Notes under the pieces: generated by a model
The model's database searches: none
What the model saw: the letters and a program-made list of their open reading frames with translations, nothing else
What the model was told of the DNA's origin: nothing
Made by a program: the position numbers and the translations under genes
DNA from: Bailinhaonella thermotolerans
GTDB taxonomy: Bacteria > Actinomycetota > Actinomycetes > Streptosporangiales > Streptosporangiaceae
Direction of reading: 5' to 3'
NCBI RefSeq assembly: GCF_003594875.1
Contig: NZ_QZEY01000004.1
Location: 124,001-188,000 of the forward strand
Length of the DNA: 64,000 nt
Shown here: in pieces, positions 41,143-49,286 of the stretch
Position numbering within the stretch: the first letter of the stretch is position 1
How the letters are laid out: every line of letters begins with the position of its first letter

Positions 41143-43292
41143 GGCAGGCTCCTCAGCCGGGCGGCCGCGGCCGCGTCCATTCCGGTGACGAACCGCCGCC
41201 CCATGTCCGGGAGCGGCCCGCTCGCGAGGTCGCGGACGCCGCGCCGTACCTCTTCCAGCAGGTCCGCGGCCTCGGCGGGCCGGGCGACGGCGGCGGCCGC
41301 GAGCCGGGAGTAGGCCGCGGACAGTTCCTCCTCGACGCGCGTGTCCCCGCCGGTGAGGTCGAACAGGTCCTGGACCGCCGCGAGGCGGGACCGCCAGAAG
41401 CCGCGCACCAGCGACTCCGGCGTCGGCCGCCCGGCGACCCCGAGGGCCCCGGGCGCCTCCCGGGCGACCGCGACCTCCGCGTCGTCCCCGGTCAGCGGGG
41501 TGACGATCCGGACCCCCGCGCGCAGCACGGCGGCCTGATCGGGGTGCTCGGCGTCCAGCGCCTTCCACGCCGCCGCGAACGCCTCCCGCCACGCGGCGAA
41601 CCCGGTCTCGTCCAGCCGCTCGCGCGCGGGCCTGCCGAAGCGGTCGCGGTAGGGGTCCACGTCGTCCACGAGGGGACCGCCGGGAAAGGTCTCCCGCAGG
41701 GGCTCCCACTCGGGGCTCGCCGGGTCGTAGCGGTGCCCGTGCGCGTGCACCGCGAACCCGCCGTCGCCCACCTCCACGTGGGCCTCCACGCCGGGGCCGA
41801 CCCGCAGGCGGCCGAGCCCGGGCAGGTGGATCACGCCGTCCGTCACCGGCACGGGGACCTTGGCCGGCCGCCCGGCCGCGATCGCCGCCGCGGCCGCCAC
41901 CGCCGCCAGGTGCCGGGCGTCGCCCCGCCCCGCCGCACGGCCCGCGGCCCACGCGCGGACGTAGGGGTGCCCGAAGGCCCGCCGTACGGCGGCGCGGTCG
42001 TCTCGGTCGAGGCGGACGAGAGCCGTCCAGGCGGAGTCGCCAGGATCGGAACCGTGGGCGCGGGCGACGAGCAGGCGGGTCAGGCTGGACTGGGGGGCGT
42101 GCAGGAGCTCGATCTCCCCGGGCCCCGCGGTCACGGCGGCCAGCGCGCCCAGCGCCGAGGCCGGCAGCGTGTGCGTCGCGCCTCCGGAGGCCCGGTCCAC
42201 GTGGGGGATCAGTTTGAATAGGTCGGGGCAGTACACGGACGGGTTCCGGAAGCCGGTGCCGGTGCGGTACCGGTGGGCGTACAGGCCCCCGCCGCAGGCG
42301 ACCAGCAGGGGACAGGCCCGGCACTCGTCCGCCAGGTCGTCCGCGCCGCCGCGCCGCGCGGCCGGGCCGGGGTGCCGCGCCACCTCGTCGAGGGAGTGCC
42401 GGACCACGTCGAGCCCGGTGGCCGGGGCGCCGTCGTAGGCGACCTTGAGGGAGTCGGCCTGTTCGTACTCACCGTCGGTCTCGATCACCACGAGGTCCGA
42501 CACCGACAGCCCGAGCGACTCGGTCTGGCTCCCGCGCCCGCGCGCCCCCCACGTGATCGAGTCGAACAGCCGCACCGGCACGGGCCGCCCGTCGGCGATC
42601 CACCGGTCGTGGATCGCGATCAGCCAGTCGGCGTACGGCGTCGCGGACCCCTCGGGCCGCAGCGGCGGCTCGTCCCAGGTCGCGTGGGGGAGGAGGAAGT
42701 CGATGCGGGGCGGCTCCAGCGCGACCAGCGCCTCGTAGACCGCGATGGGGTCGTTCCGGACGTCGATCGTGCAGAGCAGTCCCGCGTAGAGCCGGGGATG
42801 GCGCTCGCGCAGCAGGTCGACGGCCGCGATCACCTTGTCGTAGCTGCTGCGGCCGTCCCGGTAGAGGCGGTGCAGGTCGTTGGCCGCGCGGTCGCCGTCG
42901 AGTGAGATCCCGACCATGATGTCGTGCTCCTCGAACACGCGGCAGAACCGCTCGCTCAGCAGCACGCCGTTCGTGTGGATCCGCAGATCCAGCTCCGCCA
43001 CCCCGTCGAGGGCCGCCCGCAGCGTGCGGGCGATGCGTTCGAGCCTGGCCGGGCCGGCGAGCAGCGGCTCACCCCCGTGCAGGATGACGTGGGCGGTTCT
43101 CAGGCGATGGGCGGCGGCGTGCTCGGCGATGCGGGCGGCCACCCGCTCGGCGGTCTCGTCGGTCATCACCGCCGGCCGTCCGCGCCAGCTCTGGTCGGCG
43201 AATTCGAACACGTAACAGTGATCGCAGGCTAAATCACACCTGCTCGCCACCTTGACCACGAACTGGCGGAACGGCGCGACGGCTTCAGGCAT
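41112..43292 (-). CDS. fxsB: FxsB radical SAM/SPASM peptide maturase
   Basis: The 726-residue protein has the radical SAM motif CDLACDHC near residue 19. It also carries HILHGGEPLLAG-type SAM sequence (VILHGGEPLL), GISLDGDRAAND, and a SPASM Cys cluster (CRACPLLVACGGG and a later YCPDL). Family members build cyclophane cross-links at the FxSxx C-terminus of FxsA. Residues about 400-726 correspond to the fused HExxH-type domain, but the expected HExxH site reads VRGFWRSRL after PGALGV, so the metal-binding His and Glu are lost. It is 17 bp downstream of fxsA. Confidence 0.92.
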   Translation of the reverse strand: MPEAVAPFRQFVVKVASRCDLACDHCYVFEFADQSWRGRPAVMTDETAERVAARIAEHAAAHRLRTAHVILHGGEPLLAGPARLERIARTLRAALDGVAELDLRIHTNGVLLSERFCRVFEEHDIMVGISLDGDRAANDLHRLYRDGRSSYDKVIAAVDLLRERHPRLYAGLLCTIDVRNDPIAVYEALVALEPPRIDFLLPHATWDEPPLRPEGSATPYADWLIAIHDRWIADGRPVPVRLFDSITWGARGRGSQTESLGLSVSDLVVIETDGEYEQADSLKVAYDGAPATGLDVVRHSLDEVARHPGPAARRGGADDLADECRACPLLVACGGGLYAHRYRTGTGFRNPSVYCPDLFKLIPHVDRASGGATHTLPASALGALAAVTAGPGEIELLHAPQSSLTRLLVARAHGSDPGDSAWTALVRLDRDDRAAVRRAFGHPYVRAWAAGRAAGRGDARHLAAVAAAAAIAAGRPAKVPVPVTDGVIHLPGLGRLRVGPGVEAHVEVGDGGFAVHAHGHRYDPASPEWEPLRETFPGGPLVDDVDPYRDRFGRPARERLDETGFAAWREAFAAAWKALDAEHPDQAAVLRAGVRIVTPLTGDDAEVAVAREAPGALGVAGRPTPESLVRGFWRSRLAAVQDLFDLTGGDTRVEEELSAAYSRLAAAAVARPAEAADLLEEVRRGVRDLASGPLPDMGRRFVTGMDAAAAARLRSLPCAPPADHAP

Positions 43293-43309
43293 CGCCTAAA
43301 ACGGCACGT

Positions 43310-43429
43310 TCAGATCGAGGAGTTGAAGGAGATGGCGGACGTCTCGGGTGAGTCGATCTGTCCCGCGAGGTCCGAGAGAGGAACATTGTCGTTGTCAACC
43401 ACAACGGTGGGCAGAGTGTAGTCGTTCAT
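43310..43429 (-). CDS. fxsA: FxsA precursor peptide (FxSxx-COOH)
   Basis: A 39-codon gene beginning MNDYTLPTVVVDNDN and ending SFNSSI before TGA. The final five residues FNSSI fit F-x-S-x-x-COOH exactly, the defining end of FxsA peptides. It lies directly ahead of fxsB on the same strand with AGGG near the start. The Phe (residue 35) is the likely cross-link site. The region just upstream is less GC-rich and should hold the operon promoter. Confidence 0.93.
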   Translation of the reverse strand: MNDYTLPTVVVDNDNVPLSDLAGQIDSPETSAISFNSSI

Positions 43430-43643
43430 GCTCGCCAGCCCTAGCTAGTATCCGGATATGGAGATGGGCGCTGCCCAGGAAGCATAACGTCGAACTCCCA
43501 GGCTAACGCCAATTCTTTGCCATCCGGGCCGGTACTTTTACCAAGGTCAGGCCAGCGGCGCTCTCTTGGGTCGCCTTGGGCGCGGACAACGATCGCAACC
43601 TACCGAAGCAGGTCCCCCGGCGACAATACAGTCGGTGATGGTG

Positions 43644-43681
43644 ACAAAAGACTGCACTAAAGTCCGTTTCTAGGCTTTTGT
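43644..43681 (-). terminator. AT-rich hairpin after M50 protease gene
   Basis: ACAAAAG (43644-43650) and CTTTTGT (43675-43681) are inverted, with further imperfect pairing (CACTA/TCTAG) between them. It is the most AT-rich palindrome nearby. On the minus strand it falls 41 bp after the M50 stop codon, so it could end the ThiF/M50 operon, separating it from fxsA. Confidence 0.45.
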
Positions 43682-43721
43682 GATGGATGAGACCTGAACG
43701 CGAAGCACGCGAATCTCACCC

Positions 43722-44855
43722 TCACGCCACATCCGCGCTCTCCCGCTCCGGCGCCGCCGCCCCGGCCGTACGGCGTGAGCGCAGGCGCTGGCGGACGAAG
43801 ACGTACACGTAGAGCAGCCAGCCCGCGGCGATCACCGCGATGGTGGCCAGGGGCGTGAGCGAGCCCGGGCTCGCCTGGTACTCCTCCCAGGCCCGGGCGC
43901 AGGCGGCGACGGTGATCGGGACCATGTAGCCCGCGAAGAAGGCCAGGCCGAGGACGCGGCCGACGACCAGGAACCGCGCGTAGGCGCGGACGCCCCGGGC
44001 GACGGGGGGACGGGGCCGGCGCGCCAGGACCGCGCGCAGGTACGCCTGGGCGTCGTCCATGAGGTTCTTCTCGCCCGTGAGGTTGGCGTACGCGTAGTAG
44101 ACGTCCGTGCGCATGAAGAACAGGAACTGCCAGGCGATCTGCGACCAGCAGATGAGCACCGCCAGCCGCACGAGCCCGTCGGCGGGGGAGGGCCCCGCGA
44201 ACGCCAGGTAACAGGTGCCCGCCGACGCGATCGCCAGATCCGTGCGCATCCCCGCGAGGTGCACCCGGTACCTCGCCCGCCGCGGCAGCCGCCACACGCC
44301 GGTGACGCGGGTCTGGGCGACGAGGAACTGGAGCCGGGTGCCCAGCGACAGCTCCGCGCGCACCCCGAGGGAGCGCGCCGCGGCGATGTGGCTCAGCTCG
44401 TGCACGAAGACGAGCAGCCACGACGCGGCCGCGAACGTCAGCGTGAACGCCAGGCTGTTGGTCCAGACGAGCCCGGTGTACGTCGGGGACACCTCCGGCC
44501 GGACGGCCATGGCGGCGACGGCGCCCGCGAACAGGACCGCCACCAGGAGATGGGCCGGGCGGGAGAACAGCCAGCGCACGTGGCCCGGCCTGACGCGGTC
44601 CCACAGGTTCGGCCTCACCTCCGGAGGGCGGAGCAGCCCGGCGCCTCCGAGGCCGGTGAGGAAGTCCTCCACGTCCACGTCCACGCCGTGCTCGCGCAGG
44701 ACGCGCGAGCGCACCTCGGCCGGGGTGCGCGTGCCGTCCAGCAGGCGGACGACCTCCGCGCCGATCGCGGGCACGTTGATGAACGTCTCGCCGTTGCCCA
44801 CCACGTAGTCGTCGGGCCCGTCCTCGACGACGCTCAGGAACGACAGGTCGGTCAT
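43722..44855 (-). CDS. PqqD-like domain fused to M50-type membrane metalloprotease
   Basis: The 377-residue protein starts at the ATG in the ATGA overlap with the ThiF gene. Residues 1-75 look like a PqqD/RRE winged helix (FINVPAIGAEVVRLLDGTRTPAEV). The rest has six or more membrane helices with HELSHIAAA, the HExxH zinc site of M50 site-2 proteases. MRTDVYYAYANLTGEKNLMDD supplies the later Asp-containing motif. Proteins of this design process or export modified peptides (YydH-like). It should act on the 20-residue peptide encoded upstream. Confidence 0.85.
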   Translation of the reverse strand: MTDLSFLSVVEDGPDDYVVGNGETFINVPAIGAEVVRLLDGTRTPAEVRSRVLREHGVDVDVEDFLTGLGGAGLLRPPEVRPNLWDRVRPGHVRWLFSRPAHLLVAVLFAGAVAAMAVRPEVSPTYTGLVWTNSLAFTLTFAAASWLLVFVHELSHIAAARSLGVRAELSLGTRLQFLVAQTRVTGVWRLPRRARYRVHLAGMRTDLAIASAGTCYLAFAGPSPADGLVRLAVLICWSQIAWQFLFFMRTDVYYAYANLTGEKNLMDDAQAYLRAVLARRPRPPVARGVRAYARFLVVGRVLGLAFFAGYMVPITVAACARAWEEYQASPGSLTPLATIAVIAAGWLLYVYVFVRQRLRSRRTAGAAAPERESADVA

Positions 44856-45910
44856 GAGCACACCCGGCAGCCGTCCACCCGGCCGGCCCGCCGCGTGGTC
44901 ACGCTCAGCTCGACCAGGTCCAGGTACACCGTGGCGTCCTCGATCGCGCACGGGCCGGTCCCGGTGAGGTACCTGACGACCTCCGAGGCGAGCAGCCCCG
45001 AGACCGCCGCGCACAGCGGGGCGAAGGCCGGCATCGTGCGGCCGAGGTTCTCCGGCAGGGGCAGCTCGGCCCGGTCGTAGCGGGCGGCGAACCTCGTCTC
45101 CTGGCAGGCCAGGCAGGCCGTCTCGCGCGGGACGACCAGCGGCCCGACCATCCCGACGTGCTGGGTGAAGCCGCCGCTCGCGAACGGCACGCCCGCGTCC
45201 ACGCACGCCTGGTTGACCCAGCGGCGGATGTGCGGCTGCGGGGTGTCCACGGTGTTCACGACGAAGTCGGCGTCGCCCACCACCCCGGCCACGTCGTCCG
45301 CGCCCGCGAGACGGCGTTCCGCGGTCTCGACCGCGGCGTCCGGCCGGTGCTCCAGCAGGCGCCGCGCCGCGGCCTTCACCTTGGGGGTCCCGACGTCGGC
45401 GGGCGTGTAGAGGTGCTGGCGGTGCAGGTTCGACACCTCCACCCGGTCGTCGTCCACGAGCCGCAGGTTCCGGACGCCCGCGGTCACGAGCTGCAGGGCC
45501 ACCGCCCCGCCGATCGCGCCCGCGCCCAGCACGGTGATCCGCGCCTCGCCCAGCTCCCGCAGCGCCGTCTCGACGCGGTCCGCCGGATGGAACATGGACA
45601 GGAACAGCGCCTGCCGCGACAGCCGCTCGTCGGCCGTCAGCCTGGCCACGTCCGCCTCGTCCACGAGCACGCGGGCGCCGAGCAGGGTCTCCACCGCCGC
45701 GTCGATCTCCCCGGGCGGCACCTCGGCGATCAGCCCGTGCAGCTCGGCCCGGGTCCGCGGGGTGTTCGCGCACAGCCGCAGCAGCCGCCGCAGCGGCTCC
45801 TCCGCGGGCTCCAGCACCCGCCCCGTCAGCGGGAAGTCCCCCAGTCTGGCCCGTTCCCGGTCGTCGTCCACGAAAAGCGGAAAGGCCGGATTCACCAGCA
45901 CCCGCGACAT
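44852..45910 (-). CDS. ThiF/MccB-like E1 adenylyltransferase
   Basis: The 352-residue protein has about 110 N-terminal residues resembling a peptide-binding winged helix. An E1-type adenylating domain follows: ITVLGAGAIGGAVALQL (ATP loop), RLVDDDRVEVSNLHRQHLY, and VGTPKVKAAARRL (catalytic Lys). Two CxxC pairs (CLACQ near the middle and CRVC at the C-terminus) should bind zinc. MccB and pantocin PaaA are relatives that adenylate or cyclise short peptides. Gene order peptide-ThiF-M50 makes the 20-residue peptide its likely substrate. Confidence 0.88.
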   Translation of the reverse strand: MSRVLVNPAFPLFVDDDRERARLGDFPLTGRVLEPAEEPLRRLLRLCANTPRTRAELHGLIAEVPPGEIDAAVETLLGARVLVDEADVARLTADERLSRQALFLSMFHPADRVETALRELGEARITVLGAGAIGGAVALQLVTAGVRNLRLVDDDRVEVSNLHRQHLYTPADVGTPKVKAAARRLLEHRPDAAVETAERRLAGADDVAGVVGDADFVVNTVDTPQPHIRRWVNQACVDAGVPFASGGFTQHVGMVGPLVVPRETACLACQETRFAARYDRAELPLPENLGRTMPAFAPLCAAVSGLLASEVVRYLTGTGPCAIEDATVYLDLVELSVTTRRAGRVDGCRVCS

Positions 45911-45971
45911 CCACCACCACCGTTCGGAGAGGAAAAGGCGCGGGGCCCCCGGACGGGGACCCCGCGTGAAC

Positions 45972-46034
45972 TCAGCAGCCGTTGCTGTTGCTGGTGGTCT
46001 CGACTTCCTCGACCTTCTTGATCTCGATCTTCAT
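45972..46034 (-). CDS. 20-residue candidate RiPP precursor
   Basis: A 21-codon gene with a strong site (GAGGAGG, 5 bases before ATG) encodes MKIEIKKVEEVETTSNSNGC. It lies 61 bp upstream of the ThiF gene on the same strand. The charged first half looks like a leader, and the TTSNSNGC end, rich in Thr/Ser/Asn with a terminal Gly-Cys, looks like a core. The only Cys is the C-terminal residue. Size and context resemble MccA or PaaP substrates of ThiF-like enzymes. The product is unknown. Confidence 0.75.
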   Translation of the reverse strand: MKIEIKKVEEVETTSNSNGC

Positions 46035-46064
46035 GCCGTCCTCCTCTCGCCACTGCGGACAGCG

Positions 46065-46096
46065 GTGAGAATAAAGTGACGGGAGTGAGAAAGTGA
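46065..46096 (-). promoter_or_regulatory. Direct repeats upstream of peptide gene
   Basis: GTGAGAATAAAGTGA (46065-46079) and GTGAGAAAGTGA (46085-46096) are near-repeats in an unusually AT-rich 30 bp. They lie 30-60 bp upstream of the 20-residue peptide start. They may be binding sites for an activator or repressor of the ThiF/M50 operon. Confidence 0.35.
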
Positions 46097-46183
46097 AGAC
46101 CCAGTGACCTTTGGTGCGCGTCTCGACTCGCATTGTGACCAGAGTCAATAACGCCGGTTTCCGCAGCTCCGCGATACTCCCGT

Positions 46184-46237
46184 CATGCCATGCCATGCCA
46201 TGCCATGCCGTGCCGTGTCATGCCGTGCCGTGCCGCG
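46184..46237. repeat. CATGC pentanucleotide repeats
   Basis: About ten units of CATGC or CGTGC in tandem. They occupy the non-coding gap between the peptide operon and the dienelactone-hydrolase gene. Confidence 0.75.
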
Positions 46238-46293
46238 CTGTACGGCGGGGTGGGCGGGGCGCGGGCCGTGCGAGGGCGCGGGCCGTGCGGTCG

Positions 46294-46869
46294 TCAGAGC
46301 TCGCGCAGGAAGGTCAGGACCCGGTCCCACATCGCGCCGGCCTCCTCCGGCCGGTGGTCGGGCAGGTCGGGGTCGGCGAACAGGTGGGCGTCGCCGGGGT
46401 AGACGTGACGCTCGAACCGGGCGCCCGCCCCGGTCACGGCGCGCTCCAGGACGTCCACCTCGCGCGGGTCGACCCACGGGTCCCGCTCGGTGTAGTGCAC
46501 CTGGACCGGCACCCCGCCGGGCCAGCCCGCCGCGGGTTCCTCGCCGAGCCCGCCCCCGTGCAGCAGGACCGCGCCCACCGCCTTCGGGTGCCACGCGGCC
46601 AGTCTCTGGGCGGCGTAGGCCCCCAGCGAGAACCCCGCGAAGACGACGGGCCCGCCGACGTCCGCCACGGCCCGCCGTACGCGCCGGTCTATCTCCGCGA
46701 GCCCCAGCGAATCCCGCTTCCGCAATCCCCCGTCCACATCATCGAACACCTCCCCGTCGTAGTAGTCGGGCGTCCGCACCGAATGCCCCGCACCCCGCAG
46801 AATCTCCGCCGCGACCCCCACCCCCCGCCGAAGCCCCTGCGCCGAGTGAAACAACACGATCTCAGCCAT
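46294..46869 (-). CDS. Dienelactone hydrolase-like alpha/beta hydrolase
   Basis: The 191-residue protein has the small DLH fold: MAEIVLFHSAQGL at the start, GFSLGAYAAQRL around the nucleophile (Ser rather than the classical Cys), ERDPWVDP for the acid and YPGDAHLF for the His. The substrate is unknown. It is transcribed toward the repeats and away from the chitinase gene. Confidence 0.85.
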   Translation of the reverse strand: MAEIVLFHSAQGLRRGVGVAAEILRGAGHSVRTPDYYDGEVFDDVDGGLRKRDSLGLAEIDRRVRRAVADVGGPVVFAGFSLGAYAAQRLAAWHPKAVGAVLLHGGGLGEEPAAGWPGGVPVQVHYTERDPWVDPREVDVLERAVTGAGARFERHVYPGDAHLFADPDLPDHRPEEAGAMWDRVLTFLREL

Positions 46870-47396
46870 GCGCCCGTTTCTAACATTCGGGAGCCGGGTC
46901 GGCCAGGCCCGAAACACCGCCGGAATCGGGCCGGAACCGGAACCGGCGACCGGGTCCGACGCGCCGCCGGAAGTGGGAATCGCCGCGGCCGGGGAAACCG
47001 GAATCCGGTCGGCCCCGCCCGCCGGATTTCCGGGAGTCCCGCGATCGGCCGGGAAATCGCCGGAAACGCCCTCGCGCGCCGTACCGAATCGCACTCGGGA
47101 ATGGTGGCGGCGGACAATCCGGGGGCTCCCCGCGCCGAGGGGGCGTGGTCCGGCAGCGAGGTCTGTCCGGAGGGCCATAGACAACAAGCAAGTTTCTTTA
47201 CAATTATGTGTTCGCGCCACTCCCCGGCCCCGTGCCGTGCCCGTTCCCGACCGTCCCCGCCTGCTCCCGCTGGTCCCCGCCCGTTCCCGTTCGTCTCCGC
47301 ACTGTCTCCGCCCGTTCCCGCTCGTCTCCGCTCGTGCATGCCGGTCCATGCCCGTCCGTGCCCGTCCCCCGCAAGGGGCGCAGAAGGGTTGTGCTC
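46870..47396. other. Non-coding gap with low-complexity repeats before chitinase
   Basis: About 520 bp between divergent genes. 46880-47060 is GC-rich with many CCGGAA words. 47180-47215 is AT-rich (caacaagcaagtttctttacaa region) and could hold the chitinase promoter. 47220-47385 is a run of loosely repeated YCCCG/TCTCCG pentamers that would form the mRNA leader. No gene is supported. Confidence 0.5.
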
Positions 47397-48950
47397 ATGA
47401 CGCGACGAAAGCCTCGGCTGCTCGTGCTGGCCGCAGCGTTCCTCCTGGCGATCGTGGGAGGCGTCTTCGCCGTCCACGCCTCGGCCCGCGCGGCCGAACT
47501 CCTCACCAATCCGGGGTTCGAGAGCGGGAGCCTCGATCCCTGGACCTGTTCCGGCGGGCTGGGCTCGGTCGTGGACACACCGGTCAGGTCCGGGACCAAG
47601 GCGCTGGCCGGGGCCGCGAGCGGGTCCGACACCGCGCGGTGCCAGCAGTCGGTGCCGGTCAGGGGATCGACCACCTACACGCTCAGCGCCTGGGTCCGGG
47701 GGAGCTACGTGCACCTCGGCGTGACCGGGGGCAACGCCACCTGGACCTCCTCGCCCTCGGCGTACCGGCAGCTCACGCTGTCGTTCACCACCTCGGCCGG
47801 GCAGACCTCGGCCGTGGTCTACCTGCACGGGTGGTACGGCCAGGGCGCCTACCACGCCGACGACGTCAGCCTGGACGGCCCCGGCGGCCCCTCGCCCTCG
47901 CCGACCCCCACCGTGACGCCGACCGTCTCGCCCACCCCCACGCCCACGCCCACGCCGACCGTCTCGCCCACCCCGTCGCCGTCGCCCACCGAGACCACGT
48001 GCCCGGTGAAGTCGCGGCCCGCCGGCAAGGTGCTCCAGGGGTACTGGGAGAACTGGGACGGCGCCGCGAACGGCGTGCACCCGCCGTTCGGGTGGACGCC
48101 GATCACCGACCCGCGCATCCGCCAGCACGGGTACAACGTGATCAACGCGGCCTTCCCGGTGATCCGGTCGGACGGCACGGTGCTGTGGGAGGACGGAATG
48201 GACGCCACGGTCAAGGTGGCGACCCCGGCTGAGATGTGCCAGGCCAAGGCCGCCGGGCTGACGATCCTGATGTCGATCGGCGGCGCCACCGCGGGCATCG
48301 ACCTCAGTTCCAGCGCGGTCGCCGACCGGTTCGTCCAGACCATCGTGCCGATCCTGAAGCGGTACAACTTCGACGGGATCGACATCGACATCGAGACCGG
48401 CCTCACCGGCAGCGGCAACATCAACCAGCTCTCCACGTCGCAGGCCAACCTCATCCGGATCATCGACGGCGTGCTCGCCCAGATGCCCGCGAACTTCGGG
48501 CTGACCATGGCGCCCGAGACGGCCTACGTCACCGGCGGCAGCGTGACCTACGGCTCGATCTGGGGGGCCTACCTGCCGATCATCAAGAAGTACGCCGACA
48601 ACGGCCGCCTGTGGTGGCTGAACATGCAGTACTACAACGGCAGCATGTACGGCTGCTCCGGCGACTCCTACTCCGCCGGGACCGTGCAGGGCTTCGTCGC
48701 CCAGACCACCTGCCTGAACAACGGGCTGGTCATCCAGGGCACCACCATCAGGCTCCCGTACGACAAGCAGGTGCCCGGCCTGCCCGCCCAGCCCGGCGCG
48801 GGCGGCGGGTACATGTCGCCCGCCCTGGTCTCCCAGAGCTGGAACAGCTTCAACGGCGCCCTCAAGGGCCTGATGACCTGGTCCCTCAACTGGGACGGCT
48901 CGAAGAACTGGACGTTCGGCGACAACGTCAAGTCCCTCCAGGGCCGCTAG
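47397..48950 (+). CDS. Secreted GH18 chitinase with N-terminal carbohydrate-binding module
   Basis: The 517-residue precursor has a signal peptide (RLLVLAAAFLLAIVGGVFA). A beta-sandwich module follows from about residue 33 (ELLTNPGFESGSLDPWTCSG), then a Thr/Pro/Ser linker of about 40 residues. The GH18 barrel runs from about residue 205 to the end. The catalytic motif DGIDIDIE contains the proton donor Glu. The barrel's SIGG strand and MTWSLNWD end are also present. It should cleave chitin outside the cell. The ATG at 47397 has AGAAGGG upstream. Confidence 0.93.
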   Translation: MTRRKPRLLVLAAAFLLAIVGGVFAVHASARAAELLTNPGFESGSLDPWTCSGGLGSVVDTPVRSGTKALAGAASGSDTARCQQSVPVRGSTTYTLSAWVRGSYVHLGVTGGNATWTSSPSAYRQLTLSFTTSAGQTSAVVYLHGWYGQGAYHADDVSLDGPGGPSPSPTPTVTPTVSPTPTPTPTPTVSPTPSPSPTETTCPVKSRPAGKVLQGYWENWDGAANGVHPPFGWTPITDPRIRQHGYNVINAAFPVIRSDGTVLWEDGMDATVKVATPAEMCQAKAAGLTILMSIGGATAGIDLSSSAVADRFVQTIVPILKRYNFDGIDIDIETGLTGSGNINQLSTSQANLIRIIDGVLAQMPANFGLTMAPETAYVTGGSVTYGSIWGAYLPIIKKYADNGRLWWLNMQYYNGSMYGCSGDSYSAGTVQGFVAQTTCLNNGLVIQGTTIRLPYDKQVPGLPAQPGAGGGYMSPALVSQSWNSFNGALKGLMTWSLNWDGSKNWTFGDNVKSLQGR

Positions 48951-48987
48951 CGCCCTCCGCCGCGGCGGGCCACCACCCGCCGCGGCG

Positions 48988-49180
48988 CTCCCGCCGTACG
49001 GCCACGCCGTCCCCGGGCTCCCGCCGTACGGCCACGCCGCCCCCGGGCTCCCGCCGTACGGCCACGCCGCCCCCGGGCTCCCGCCGTACGGCCGCGCGAA
49101 CCCCCGCGCTCACGCCGTACGGCCGGGCGAACCCCGCGTCACGCCGTACGGCGCGGACCCCGGGCTCACGCCGTACGGGC
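48988..49180. repeat. 30-bp tandem repeats built on CCGTACGG
   Basis: Three perfect or near-perfect 30-bp units (CTCCCGCCGTACGGCCACGC plus GCCCCCGGG) begin at 48988, 49018 and 49048. At least four shorter degenerate units follow. Each carries the palindrome CCGTACGG. Unit spacing and lack of unique spacers exclude CRISPR. Confidence 0.8.
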
Positions 49181-49194
49181 ACCAGGGGGAGGGC

Positions 49195-49267
49195 GGTGAA
49201 ACCGGTGCGCAGCGGGTGAAACCCGGTGCGACGCGGTGAAACCGGGGTGAGGGCGGTGTGAAACCGG
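49195..49267 (+). promoter_or_regulatory. Four phased GGTGAAACCGG boxes upstream of exporter
   Basis: Boxes start at 49195, 49215, 49235 and 49255, exactly 20 bp apart. Each has inverted arms (CGGT-N3-ACCG). In box 2 both arms change together (GGGT/ACCC), and in box 4 the spacer is two bases longer. They end 20 bp before the ATG of the DrrA-like gene. The phasing suggests cooperative binding of a regulator, possibly a SARP/AfsR-type protein. Confidence 0.55.
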
Positions 49268-49286
49268 GGCGGGTCACAGTGGCGGC

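Larger units (their letters stand above)
48951..49286. other. Repeat-rich intergenic region between chitinase and drrA-like gene
   Basis: 335 bp without a gene. It holds the 30-bp CCGTACGG repeats (listed separately) and then four evenly spaced GGTGAAACCGG boxes just ahead of the exporter operon. Confidence 0.6.

Noticed and set aside
48988..49180. CRISPR-like array
   Set aside because: Units are directly tandem without unique spacers, and no cas genes are present.
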